Below are positions 36,601 to 49,300 of a stretch of DNA of 64,000 bases, piece after piece. Each line of letters begins with the position of its first letter. Positions within the stretch are counted from its first letter, which is position 1. Where the stretch lies: assembly GCF_000208745.1 (NCBI RefSeq), contig NC_030858.1, positions 2,073,728-2,137,727 on the forward strand. Direction: 5' to 3'. Position numbers and translations under genes: made by a program. The notes beneath the pieces were generated by a model, which was given only the letters and a program-made list of their open reading frames with translations, made no database searches and was not told where the DNA came from. Source of the DNA: Theobroma cacao. Taxonomy: Eukaryota; Streptophyta; Magnoliopsida; Malvales; Malvaceae.

Positions 36601-38293
36601 TCAGATGACATACCCTAGCATCCTGAGGTCTGTGGGGACTGCTAGCAATCTTCGGTCTAAACGCATTTGGATTGCGTTCTAAGGTTGCTCCAACTGCCTC
36701 TTGCCTTGCCGCTTCATTCTCCACATTGTTATGGCAATTTATGCAATTGCAACCATTACAATAAATTCCAGCAGCAAAGCACTCACAGTACCTAATAATA
36801 ACCAAAAACAAAATGCACATTAATACCAGAGAGAGAAATGCAGGAAAAATCAGATGGAACACAACCGTAAAGTAACAAGTTCTAACACACACTAACAACT
36901 CCACGAATTTATTGCTCCATTTCAGATCAGCTACTTCAGTTGACTAATATAACCCAAATATTTGCAAAGGAAAGATCATATAAACCAAATGGGCATTAGT
37001 TAATTGTAACCAAACGGAGATTGTGTCACATTTCAACAAACAAACCACTAATAGGAGGAAACGATTACTGGATGTGACAAAAACGTTTTCCTTAGAGAGA
37101 ACTCCATATATACTTGGAGAACAACAGATCCTCTATCACATGCAGAAGAAGAAAATGGAGTAACCAAAAGGCAAGCAGCATTTTGACCTGTCACTCTTAT
37201 TCAAACAATGCTTCCTAAAGGCTAAACTCAAGTAGACAACATTTAGTCTCCACAAATAATCAAAATCTTATCACATGGCACTTCAATATCTATCACAGAA
37301 CTGAACATACATGTAGATAGAAAGAGGACGTAGAATTTAAATAGGTGTTAATGAACTTACAACTTCAAGCACCGAGAATTCTTGCAGTTACACTGCTTTT
37401 GTTTCTTTGGAGTCCCATCTTTACCATCAACGTGCCCACGTGGTCCGGACCTAGGAGACTCTTGTTTGCTGAAAAAACATATACGCACAAGGGTTTAAAA
37501 CAACATTATGCTATAAATATAGTTCTACTTGTACAAAATGTTCTCACCATTCTACAGTGCCACAACAATCTAAAAGGTCTCTCTTTAAGCAGAAAAACCC
37601 AAAAATCCAAAGAGACAACAGTACTTTTAGAAGTTCTGTTGTTGCTTATGCATAAGACAGAAAAATATTTACATTCTGATATTAAAAAAATTGCAAAAAA
37701 TAACAAATGAATTTGTTTAGGATAAATATTTAATTTGCCTCTAGATTATAAATTAGAAAAAAATTGCAAAAAACAATTACGTTTGTTTTCACGATAAATA
37801 AATCTTTAAGGCATAAATAAAATCGTGATTTTTTTTCTAACAAAAAAATATTTATAATCTAGAGGCAAATTAAAGATTTTAAGAAAAGCTACCTCAATTG
37901 AAATGTCGGCAGTGAAAGCTTCTGGACTGGGTGAGGCACCCGATGCACCACAGCAACTTGCTGCTGCTGCGGCGGCGGCGGAGGGGGCGGCCGCGTTTGA
38001 ACTTGTGGCATTGGTGGTGACTGAGGTTTTAGCTGTGGCTGCGGTGGCGACTGCACCGTTTGCGGCTGGAAATATAACCGCAATTGCAGTTCCTGCGGTT
38101 GTGGTTGCTGCTGATGCTTCGTCTGCAACGGCGTTTGTGATGGCCATTGCGGTTGAGGCTGCGACTGCGACTGTAAGTGCATCGGGTGATCCGGTAACGT
38201 CGCATTTGCCGACGCGCGACACATCGTTGTGAAATCTAATTGCCTCGCCAATTTCTTTGGTGCAAAATCCGAAACCGTTTCTCCTTGCTCCAT
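33677..38293 (-). CDS. Tesmin/TSO1-like CXC-domain protein (TCX5/TCX6 type)
   Basis: DNA-binding, LIN54-like subunit of plant DREAM-type complexes, which bind CHR-like TTYGAA sites and repress cell-cycle and DNA-methylation genes. Eight exons on the minus strand: 38293-37893, 37468-37361, 36791-36614, 36318-35962, 35518-35415, 35304-35207, 34745-34326 and 33942-33677; 643 aa. The N-terminal 133 residues are Gln/Pro-rich with runs of P and Q. CXC1 (about 158-195) reads [20 protein letters not shown] and CXC2 (about 243-279) reads [20 protein letters not shown]. The hinge [10 protein letters not shown] between them is diagnostic. The C-terminal part has [20 protein letters not shown], also typical of TCX5/6. 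The splice between exons 2 and 3 falls inside CXC1. Confidence 0.93.
37729..37874. mobile_element. MITE-like inverted-repeat element in CXC-gene intron 1
   Basis: A perfect 25-bp inverted repeat flanks this 146-bp element: the left arm at 37729-37753 (TTTAATTTGCCTCTAGATTA and on) is the reverse complement of 37850-37874. The inner arms are also partly complementary (TTAGAAAAAAA against TTTTTTTCTAA). There is no coding capacity. The right end lies 12 bp from the last base of the donor motif of exon 1 (37887-37892). No target-site duplication is obvious. Confidence 0.8.
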
Positions 38294-40235
38294 TATTCAA
38301 TCTTCATATAAATAAATTAACTTAAATAAAAAAATTAAAATCACATGTAATTAAATTGATTTTTTTTTATATAAAAAAAAAACGCAACCTATGAATTTTT
38401 CCTTTCTTTTTACCGTTCAAAATTCCGTTAAACGAAAATCTAAAGAAAAAAAAAAGAAAAAAATAAGGTTTAGAGAGTTTGCTGGGAGCTAAGCCGCCAT
38501 TAGCGAAAGCTCTGCACGGAAGTGTGAGGCTTTTTATTTTTCTTCCTCATCCTTGGATTCACTCCCTCTCTCCCTCAGCGCTTTGAAATTGAAATTTTAG
38601 AAAAAGGACGGTTCAGTTTATTTTGGGTTAAATCGGACGGACAAAATTGAAATTTTTTATTGACGGATGAGATTCCGGAGAGGAGTCAGGAGTGATTGAC
38701 AACCGTTGGATTAAGATATGTTTAGGTTTTTATTTTTCTGGGAAAGTGAGGGAAGTGGAATTTGGCGCTAATGGAGTCCGAAAGCGATTGGATTCTTGTT
38801 TCTCTTCCACACGTGTACGGTTAAGATTGGTTTTCTGTAAAATGGACGGAAGATATTTCCAAGTGTTGAATATCAAAAAGCAATATGCGTCTTCCAGTAA
38901 CATTTCAAATTAAAATTTATTTTGCCACGGAAATTTGTTAAAAAATGCAAGGAGAGACGCCGTCGCTTTTAAACCTCAAACCTTGTTCTGACCGGATTTA
39001 TGGAGGGACCCTCAATGAAACAAATTTGGCCCCCTAAAAAGATATTTTATTTAAGACTAGGGTTCAATTTGAATTTTCTCTTTATCCTCTCATCTTTTTT
39101 TCTTTTTTTTTTAAATGCATAAAGCACATATATAGTATAAAAATTTGTTATTAACTAATAATCATAACATGCTAATTATGATTAATTTTAATATAATTAA
39201 ACACAAAAAAATCTAAAAGTTTTTTTTTTTTATGCACGAGGTAATGTTAGGTGACATTAATAGTGGTAGTATTTGAGAATGTTTCCTTATCATAAATATA
39301 AATAAACTATCTTCATTTATGAAAAGTAATATTTGAGAATCTTTCTTTTTTAGAAAAAAAATACATAAAAATGTAAAAAAAATGGTAAGGATAATTAAGT
39401 AGAAATAAGTATTTTATCTATTATTGCATCATTTATTATTTGTGTTAATCTTAATTAAAAATTAGTAATATCATGTTAATTATTTTAAAATTATTATCTT
39501 ATCTTATATACATTTTATTATGATATATTTATGAAACTTAATAAATAAAAAAAGTGATAATATTTTAATCTCATTTTTAAAAGTTTAAAAATTTCACTGA
39601 TAATATATAAATTCATAATTCATTCCTTATCATGGATTTACCATTTTTGTTAATCTAATGAAATTAATAATATTAAGTTGGAATCATTTCATTTAAAAAC
39701 TTAACAAGCATACATTGCATGTAATTGAAAAATATAAATGAATCATATGGTATTAAAATCAATAATTCTAACTATACCATTAATAAATTAATAAACATTA
39801 GATCTTCTTTTTATGCAGATTACTTTTGACAAAAGATAACTAACATATTTCCATATCAATTATAGTTGGGATTGATTCCTTATATAAAATAATTATACTA
39901 GAATTAATCTCTACCGACAAAGTATTTCTCTCTGAACCACGTGTATCTCCCAATGCAAATGCTTCTAACTTGTTCAAAGAGTTCCAATAATTAATAAATT
40001 AAGCTAATAATCATAAATGTTTTTTTTTTTACAAAATGATAAATTTAATAAACTTGAAAGAAATTATAAATTTTCGTTATTTTTAAGAGATTGATACATG
40101 TGTTTGTTTGATTGTGTCCGATCCTCTCGACGACAATTATGACTATATATTGTCGTAATGTATCATTGATCGACTTAATAAAAGACTTTATTTATTTTGA
40201 ATGGTTGCGAGCTTTTATTAATATATGAAATAAAA

Positions 40236-40239
<4 letters not shown>

Positions 40240-40279
<40 letters not shown>
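40240..40279. repeat. (TA)n microsatellite
   Basis: Uninterrupted TA run of about 20 units in the AT-rich intergenic block. Confidence 0.95.
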
Positions 40280-40284
<5 letters not shown>

Positions 40285-43200
40285 CTCAAATTTGCTACCA
40301 TTGGGAGGACCACAAAGACTTAAACAACTACTCCACAACATATTATATTAATTAAGATTGACAGCAACACTGGTGGTCGAACGAAGCTATAATGGTATTC
40401 TCATTTGCAAGAATCGTTTTCATAATTTCCTCTTTCAATATTCACCTGTTCTCTCCTCAATCCGCCATTGGCAAACGTCATTTGCTTGTATATGCAATTG
40501 GTTAATTATTTTAAAGACCTCACCTACCATGACAACACCCCCTTGGGAGAATAATGAAAATGAAATAAATGTACACAAGATAATGTCAAAAGAAAACAAT
40601 AATGGAGGAAATTAAAAAATTCAAGAAATTTAATGATTATGGTATCACATGGTAATGTAACCAATGATTAAGTTAATGGGGGTGCAAGGATTTGTTGATC
40701 CCATAACATAAAAATGTTAATTTAATCACCCAACCTTATAGAAGTTAACATTTTTATCGAATTACTAAATATTTGATATACTTTTTCTCAAGTCATGTGC
40801 TTGTATGATTTAATTTCTTTTATACAAACCTAGATAAAATGATTTAGTTTAGTAAGAATGATCTCTGCTTAAATTTTGTTGAACTATATTTATATTTGTA
40901 TTCATCATTAACTCGGATTTACAAAGATATCGATTAAGTATTTAATCTTTTGATTATAAATAAAAAACTGAAACGGACATGACTCATCGTATCTCAACAT
41001 ATCAATATAAAAATCTCATTTAAACATTTAATTTAATTAATAGTAATATAGTTATCATTTTAATGAAAATTTAAACATTTAATTTGCTACCCATCCTATA
41101 AAAAAAAAGGAACTAATTTAGTATTTTCAAACAAATTAATGCCCAAAGTGCATATTTATCTTCCAAGATTGAATCCCAAGATTAAATCCAGACAAAAGAA
41201 GATGAACTATATATAGATAAACCCTATCCATGTATACATCATACGTGGGACATAGTCTCAGGAATCTTACTGGCCCAGGATCTTCATCATTACATCCTGA
41301 AATCTTAAAGTGCAAAGTCCTGGTTTGGTTTTTATTTAAAGGAAAAGATATTATTAATATAAATATTTTTAACCACAAAAAAGAAAGAAAAATACAAACA
41401 AATCTTGGGGTACTTGTGTTTTTGGAGCGATGAATTCTTATCTACGCTCAATCACTAGAGGCTAGCTGGAGCCGAAATCACGCTGCATGCAACCACAAAT
41501 GTCCGGCATGCATGTCAATGGTAGACCTCTGTGGTGATAGTTTGGACAAGGAAGGGAAGTGATTAAAATCTGCTGAATCAATCTAGCAGCTGTCTGATCA
41601 CAATCAAATCGTTTCCCCCCCATAGCAGGCTTTCTTTGTATATGCAACAGTGTAGCCATGTGATCATCAACTACCTTCTTGTTCGGTAAAATCTATGCCC
41701 AGTATTTTTTTTTTCTTTGCCTAAACCCCTTGTTTAGGGCAACTGTTCTTCTTTCCCATATAATTATATTTAATTTTGGAATCTTTCTTGCTCTATGTTC
41801 TGATTAATTTTTGGGGATAAGTAAAGCCAGTTTATGCCACCTTTTGTGTGAGTATTTAATTAATTTTTGAGATAAGTAAAGTTTTGTTTTCAATATTTTA
41901 ATTATGATCATAAAAAGTATACGAGCATTTAATTTAATGATTAGTGTATAATTTATGATTCGAAAAATAAAATTGAAATTCTAATTATGATCATAACAAG
42001 GGTTAAGGATTATTTATTTATATGACAATCAATCACTACTGATTATAATTAACCTAAAAAGGAAACTTAGCAGAAAGAAACCTGCCAAAGAAAATATCCA
42101 TGAATGGGATGCATATGTACTAATATATAGTAATACAAGCATGGACGCATGCATGAATAAAAGAAGACAAACTTACGGAGACTTGTCAAAAAGCTATGGG
42201 AAACTCGGGTTCTAGCCAAATTAAAAGTACAATAAGGAGATATTATAAGCCACAGCACATTAGGCATAACGAGACGAAAAGTATATACAAGAGATCTGGT
42301 AGGGAAATGAGTAGATTCATCTGAATATGTAGTACCCAGCCATGTATATGTACTTGGGTTTTTGAAGAACTGTTTCAACTTTGAACTGGCTTTGTTTTTA
42401 TGTCAGAGAAACAAACTCAAAAAGCTTTTTTGGGTTTTTGCCCCAAAGGTTTTCAGATAAATAATGCTCCTGAACCATTTCCAGCATAAAGAGGTTCATG
42501 ATTGATGACATACCCCTTTCCCTTTATGTATTAGCTGGCTGACGAGTCTTCTGTTAGCTGGCTCTTACCCAGATTATACATATAGCAAAACCACTCCATG
42601 TTCTGCAAATTGAAGTAAATAAAGAACAACAGATCAACTAGGAAAAAATCAAAAACAGCAATTTTTTTCTGCAGGTTTTGGTGGCAAAAGGCAAAGGAGG
42701 GGAAGGTTTATGGCATTTACAACATTGATTCAACAAGGTTGGTCAAATAGTTTATGCCTTCTTTACCCAAAATCTCAGGTGAGATATTTCTGAGAAACTA
42801 TCTGAGCCAGAAAATCAGAGATATCCCAGACAAATTGAGTGAAATACTGCTGCTTGATTAATTGGCCCCAAATATCTAACTGCTATACGCTACATCAAAT
42901 GGGTTAATTTACCCTCATTTGAGCTTTGTACGTATAATATTCCAGGTCATTTTTAAAGTTTTCACACAACTTTAATGTTTGTGCGGTAACTGCAGCCATG
43001 AGCCGTTTGAGAAGTTTCAGGAAAACAGGCAGCTTGGGGAACTTAGGTCATCTAAAAGAAAACACTTCTCTTGGAAACAGATATATTTTTTTTGTTCCTT
43101 TTTTTTTTTAATTGGATGTGTGTTGGGTCTGTGCCTATGATGACAGAACATTATAAGGAGGGCCCTCTCCACAAGAAGGATGATGTATCCCTTTCAGCCA

Positions 43201-44499
43201 TTTAGACCCAACAAATCCTCAAGATCTATGACATATTTTTGCCAAATTCAACACAAATATCAATGGGTTCACAGACCCTGGATCCAGAGCCAGAAACTGA
43301 AACCAAAAAAGAAAAAAAAAAACCCAAGCTCCTATGAAGAAATGGTACTGTTCTGGATCCACCTTAGCCACACCATCCATGCCACTTAATTCTTCTTCCA
43401 TTATTTTGTCTTAATTCCTAGTACACAATTATAAAAAGAGTCCGTATTACATATAATTACTACAATAAATTAAAGTTGGCAAAACCCATGTCTAGAACCA
43501 TTCATTACTAGTCGAAAACAATTGATGCCGGCCCTGATATTTTTTCTTTGTTCTTTCGACCCTGAAAGTGAGTTGTAGTCATTTTTTGCTGTTGGAAGTA
43601 GGAAACATATGGCTGACATGATTTTGTCGATCCAAGTCATGCATGGCTTCTTTTTTGCAGCCTAATTACTCTTTTTAGTTGGGAACATGTGCTAACAGTA
43701 CCACACACGATTGAACTAACTATACCATAACTCCACATATATCTTCCAAATATTGAGATTTTAAATGAAAATTTTGTTAAAAGGGAATTTGATCATAAAA
43801 ATTTATTGATAACGAAAATTAAAACATAATTAAAATCTTCGTAATGAAAATCAATCGTAATTCGATAAATCAATTGTCATGCACTTAATTAGAATGGGGA
43901 GGATATCATGCATATTTGGACATAAATGGATTTCATGATCTCTTTTTAAATTGAAAACCCTGAATTCAATTTTATACTTAATCCATAAGTAAAGGATCCC
44001 AACTTTTTTTTACCTCACCCAACACCTAATAATTATTTAACAAAAGTCATCTTCTGTTTCACTTACATTTCATAGGGTGTTTTTCTTTTTCTTTTCCTTT
44101 TTGTTTTTCTTCACTACCTTAAACCCCAACCTACTCAATAGGATAAAACTTCTTCCCCTTGTTCTATTTTTATGACTTGATTTAAGTTTTCCCTATTCTA
44201 CAAGTAAAGAATCTGTCATTTGGTATTGAAACATTATCTGCTTATATGTATAGATAATGAAAGAATTTATTATGAGGAGATTGTAATTTAGTTTTAAAGC
44301 ATACAATGTAGGTGAAAGGTGGGGTGACATTCAAGGGTGGAATAAAAGCAAAAGAGTGCCCTCAAACGATAAATATAAAGAAAAATAAAAAGAAGAAGTG
44401 ATATTTCCATAATTGGAAGCCCCCAATTCCCAACAGTAAGTAATTCACACCCTCACCCTCCCCCTCCCACCTCAATTCACCAACTAGTTTACTAGGCCA

Positions 44500-45160
44500 G
44501 GGTTAGGGTTAGATATTTATTGAAGAAAATGGGCTAGAGCTAGGGTTACACATTACATTTATATATTACATTTCTCAGAGGAAAAAAATCAAAATGTTAG
44601 CTTTAGGGTTTCATGTCAAACTAACTCCACGCGCTACCTTGGAGAGTTCATCATACGCTCCAATGGAAGGTTGTTAACGTGCAAAGGCATCTGTGAGACC
44701 GCATGATACGACAATGACTAATAAAATTTGATGCGGGGGTGGGGGAACAGGAGCGTGAATACAACGCGTGGGAATAGTGCTCTTCCACTGTTCGCTCTAG
44801 GGTTTTCCTTTAAGACACAACACCCATAATGGATTGTGATAAGAACCGCACCATCCTTCCACGTGGGCAAAAACCATTGGTACTTGTCCCCCCACATCGG
44901 TTTTCTCTCTCTTGACTTTCTTCTCTTACTCTCTCTCTACACATGGATGCATGGTTGAGTGTTCATGACATGGCATGGCCATGTCCTTTCTTCCTCATTT
45001 CTATTTTAAAATATATTTTTTCTTTTTTAACAGAGGATTTTAATACAACAACAAAGACCCTTCTTTCAAGGACAAAAGATAAAAACTCTTTTGCTGTCTA
45101 CTTCTTTCTCTCTCTCTCTCTAAAAGAATCGAAAAACCTCTCCTTGTTAAGCTAGGGTTT
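44500..45160 (+). promoter_or_regulatory. Telobox-like motif cluster upstream of EMF1
   Basis: Telomere-type AAACCCTA motifs (read here as the complement TAGGGTT) occur at 44500-44512 (a double GGGTTAGGGTTAG), 44541-44547, 44602-44611 (TTTAGGGTTT), near 44797-44805 and at 45153-45160. All lie in the last 1.8 kb ahead of the EMF1 start codon. Teloboxes are known binding sites of TRB proteins, which recruit Polycomb complexes. Confidence 0.55.
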
Positions 45161-45336
45161 CTTCAAACTTCGCACTCAAATTCTAAGCAACAAGCTGCAG
45201 ATCTCTTCAAAAAGATTGTATATTTTCCTTGGTCGTTCAATGTTCTTTGTTTTGATACCATTTTCTCTACTGGCCGTGAAGAATCGAGGCTGGGTTGGTT
45301 TTAGATTGTCTTAGAAGATAGCTACGTGAAATACAG

Positions 45337-46298
45337 GTATGTTTTTTTCTAATCTAATTACAATTTAAAGCTCTGGGTTTTTTTCGTTGGTTTTAAATTG
45401 GTTTTGTTTTGATTAATATCAGTTTAAACTCAGCTGGAGCTTGTTTGTTTCAGTTATTTGGGGTTAGTTTACTGTGTTTAGTACGTTAAGTTTAGTCTTT
45501 TGTTAACATTTTGGCATCTGGGTTTTGCTTTTTGAGGTAATCTCTTCGCTTTTGTGGATATTTTGTGTTGCTTTTGATGGGTTTTCTGGTGTTAGCAATG
45601 GTTTTCACTGGTCACTGGTTTGTGAATTGGAAATGACGAAACCCTAGAAAAAATTACATTTTATGGATTGATGTGGATTATCTTACCATCCAACTCGAAG
45701 GTTTGGAGGGGAGTTTTAAGGTGGATTATTTCTTTGGTATAGGGGAGATTAACAAAACTATTCTGCTCGTCGCGAACTTTCTTAGTTCTTATTATCTGAT
45801 AAAACCCTAACATGTTGTTTATCTTATCTGTGTTATTTCATGATTTACTTTGTATCATAAATGGATGGGTTTTGCTATGTAAGTTATTAAGATTTTATTA
45901 AAACATTAATGCAGTAACTACAAACATCTTTATGTTTGTTTTCAGTGGAATTAGGGTTTCCAATTTTGTTCCTTTTCAATAGTATTTACTTGTCTACTGC
46001 TATAGGTTATTATTTTATGTAATAAATCACCATATATAAGGGCTTTCCAGCTTCTCATCTGTTTTGTGTATCCGTTTTACTATGACTATGTTGTTTTTCT
46101 TATGAATTTCCTAGGAATTATGAATAACCCTAACATGGTTTTTTGGTGCTGTGCTTTAAGTTCTTGTGATCTACTTGATGTCTTAGGGCTTCATGCATAT
46201 CGATCACATAGCATATGGACATATTTACAATGTTACTACATGTTATTATTCTATGCACATAGGGTGTCTTACTTTTGCACATTGGTGGTGTTAATTAG
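45337..46298 (+). other. Probable 5' UTR intron of EMF1
   Basis: The donor is ATACAG followed by GTATGT at 45337; the acceptor is TTAATTAG ending at 46298, twelve bases before the ATG at 46310. The T-rich interior fits a leader intron, but the acceptor is a guess. Confidence 0.5.
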
Positions 46299-46309
46299 TT
46301 ACTCATAAC

Positions 46310-49300
46310 ATGGAGAGAACTGTTGCGGTTGAGGACATTCATCAGAGCAGCAGTTCTAATATTGTTGCCAAGTCTGTGGAATCACCGATAAAGATTGACT
46401 CGATATCTATAGATCTCATTAATGCTAATGATGACATTGATACTGGGAAGTGTGAGCATTTTTCTATTCGGTAAGCCATGATCCTTATTATTCCATCTTC
46501 TAAATTTTTTTGAACTATCTTATCCTTTCTACGTTGCCATTGTGTTTGAAAATAAGTGTCTGGTATGGTGTCTGTTTGAGTGATGGAGCTATATGAACTA
46601 TGTATTTGCGAGAGATGTCTTTCTTCAGCAGAAACTTTGATAAATGAGGGTACTGCATGCATATTGGGTCACTCCCTTTTTATAAACAAATGACTTCTAA
46701 ATTATTAAAATGAATTAACTTCTTTTTCCGTTGTTTATGCTTCCACACAAACTTCATCACTTGCTTGTTTGTGTGTGTACATGAGTTTTTCTTTTTCCCA
46801 TTTTTATGGATACTATAATTTTGAGAATATAGGACCAGAATGTTTTGGAGCTCCTTTTTATTTAACTAGTAGCATCAGCTGAAGTATTTTATTCTTTATT
46901 AGCATAAGATCGAATGAATATGGGACTAACATAGTGGCAGATAGGACCATATCTCCAAAAAGTAGGAGAGGATACTAAATTGCTATTTTATGAAATGGCA
47001 TTTAAAGAGATGCAAGTTAGATATTGAGGGGAATTTATTGCAAGATTTGATATGTATCAATGGCTTATAAGATAGCTCTCTGTGCACTAATTCTCTGACT
47101 TGCTATGTAGTACAATAATGTTCATGTTGGAAAGCCTTCTTCATAAGTTCTCTTTGTTTTAAATGCAGTGGATATGCATCTGAGATGCGTAAAAAAGACT
47201 GGAAGAAATGTTGGCCATTTGCTTTAGATGGTGGTCAGAAAATATCTGAAGAACAAAACTGTAAGCTTCCTCCTTTACTTGTTCCGAAGTTCAGATGGTG
47301 GTGTTGCCAAAGCTGTCTGCAGGAAATTGGGGCTGAAGGAAGTGTAAATGAAGAAGGAGCTGTTGCTAAAAATAGTAGCGAATTGAAGTCCTTTGGTATT
47401 TGTCCCCATGTGTCATCCCATGGTGATGCTGCAATGTGGTTATCAGATTTGCAGCAGGCTGCAAAGATTAATGCTGAATCAAGGCAACATGATGCTAATG
47501 CTTGTGTCAATGTCAAGACCAGTGACTGTCATCCTTTATTTAGTGATAAAAGTGAAAAGAAGGCTGAAATTGCTAATTTACCAATAATTGGTATATTTCT
47601 ATTCCTAGCTCAATCTACTTTGATGTGATTACCACTACATTAGAGCATTAATTTTTTTGGTGCTTTTTCCAGGGCAAACAGATGTCTTAGAAAATAACAT
47701 TAATAAGGAAATCCATATTTCAAATTATGCTGGAATCGAAGTTATTGCTAGCCTTATGCAACAAACACTTCATATAGATGATAAAGGTATGTCTACTATG
47801 AATAAAAGACCAGTTAAAAAAGCTTTACAGTTTTTCTGCTTTGCAACTGAATTTAGAACTGCAGTGGTTGCAATAACAATGCTTCTGATTTCTGCAACAG
47901 TGGCTTCTATGCAACCTCAAAAGCCTGATTTAAAAGATAATGAAATTGCTGGTGTCAAGCTTCCTGATTCAAAACTGAAGTGCACGGTTAAGGATGCCGC
48001 TGAAACACATCAAACAGGAAAACATGCTTCTGTCTTTGATCAGCAGGTGGATTTAGTGAAAGTTTGTGGATCCTTTGGGATAACCAGTATGGTTAATAGG
48101 GTTCCTGCTGCTACCAAGACTCATAGAGCCGAACATCCTTCTTTGGAATTAGATGATTGTGATTATGCATCATCTGAAAGTGCCGAGGTATTGCTTGGAA
48201 CTACATCTGGCAGCTTGCATCGTAGAAAAAACCGTAAGGTGCGCCTGCTGACTGAATTGTTGGGTAAAAATGGTGATGAAAAAACTGATTTCACAAGTAC
48301 AGAAGATTCTCCTTCCAATGCCATTCCTGATGCATCTATTGCTGTAGACTCAATATCTGCTCCCCAAGGTCAGGTCAGTTTGCAAGGAAATGTTACAAGC
48401 AGTTTGGGTCATAGTAGGAAAAGAAAGTTGCCTCAGGATGAAGAATGGAGACCTGCAGAAATGAGCTCTCCCAATAACGGGCAGAAAAACCTTAGGACCT
48501 TCAACAGAGGCGCTGAAACTGCCAATGGAATTGCTAGTTCTGATTCTGAAGGTACAGTTAATGGAAGTGGCTCACAAACTGGTGCAAAGAGCCATTTGGT
48601 TAACCTTAAAGTTGATAGAAGTCCTATTTTAGGAAAGAAGAAAAATAAAATGACCCAGAATTTTGATGAATGTTTGTCTTTGAGTCTGTCTCGAGAAAAT
48701 CTGCAGAAAGAAAGACAGAAAAAGACTGGAGATGCCAGTAAGAGCAATGCAACTGATATTGTTCTGTACAAATCAAATGCTGTATCTACAGGCAGTGGGT
48801 TGGATCCCTTCCCTGAATCTGCCCAAAAGGCAGAGAAAAAATCTAGTTTATCGAAGAAAAAGATCAAGATGCATCAAGATCATGATGGGCATGCTTCTCC
48901 GATTCCTTGGAACCATGGCATGTTCAGAGAAGGTCTGACTTCAAGGAAAGATGTCGAAATAAAACAAATTGGGTCCATTGCTGTTCCACTGAAAGTAAAC
49001 CAAGATGCATCAGCTGAAGAAGGATTTCATTATTCTCTTAATAATTGCTTGCCTCCTAAAAGATATGATGGAAAATATATTGCTCCAATCAGAGATGGGC
49101 TACCATCTTTATTACCTTGGCAAGGGGGTGTTCTCAGAGAAGATGAGATTGGGAGGAAAGATCCAAAGCTGGACTATGTTGGAGACTCTAGTTTCCCATC
49201 TAAATCTGAACTAGATGCCTATCTTCGGAAGGAAATGCATGTTGACCTCAATAGTAACCGAACTATGTACAGAATTCCATTCCTGAATGAGAAGCAAAAG

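Larger units (their letters stand above)
38294..46309. other. Eight-kilobase region without a supportable protein gene
   Basis: Contains the CXC gene 5' UTR and promoter (to about 38700), an AT-rich block 39050-40300 with a (TA)n tract at 40240-40279, and unassigned sequence at 40300-44450. The EMF1 promoter and leader follow (about 44480-46309), including a probable 5' UTR intron from donor 45337 to acceptor 46298. The open frames (longest 103 aa at 42067-42378) show no family features. An unannotated non-coding RNA is possible but not shown. Confidence 0.5.

Noticed and set aside
37903..38232. Ala/Val-rich 109-aa plus-strand frame
   Set aside because: Antisense shadow of the Gln/Pro-rich first exon of the CXC-domain gene.
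42067..42378. 103-aa minus-strand frame in the long gap
   Set aside because: No family features, and base composition like its surroundings.
44500..44512. Interstitial telomere repeat as a chromosome-fusion scar
   Set aside because: Only two units; better read as promoter telobox motifs.
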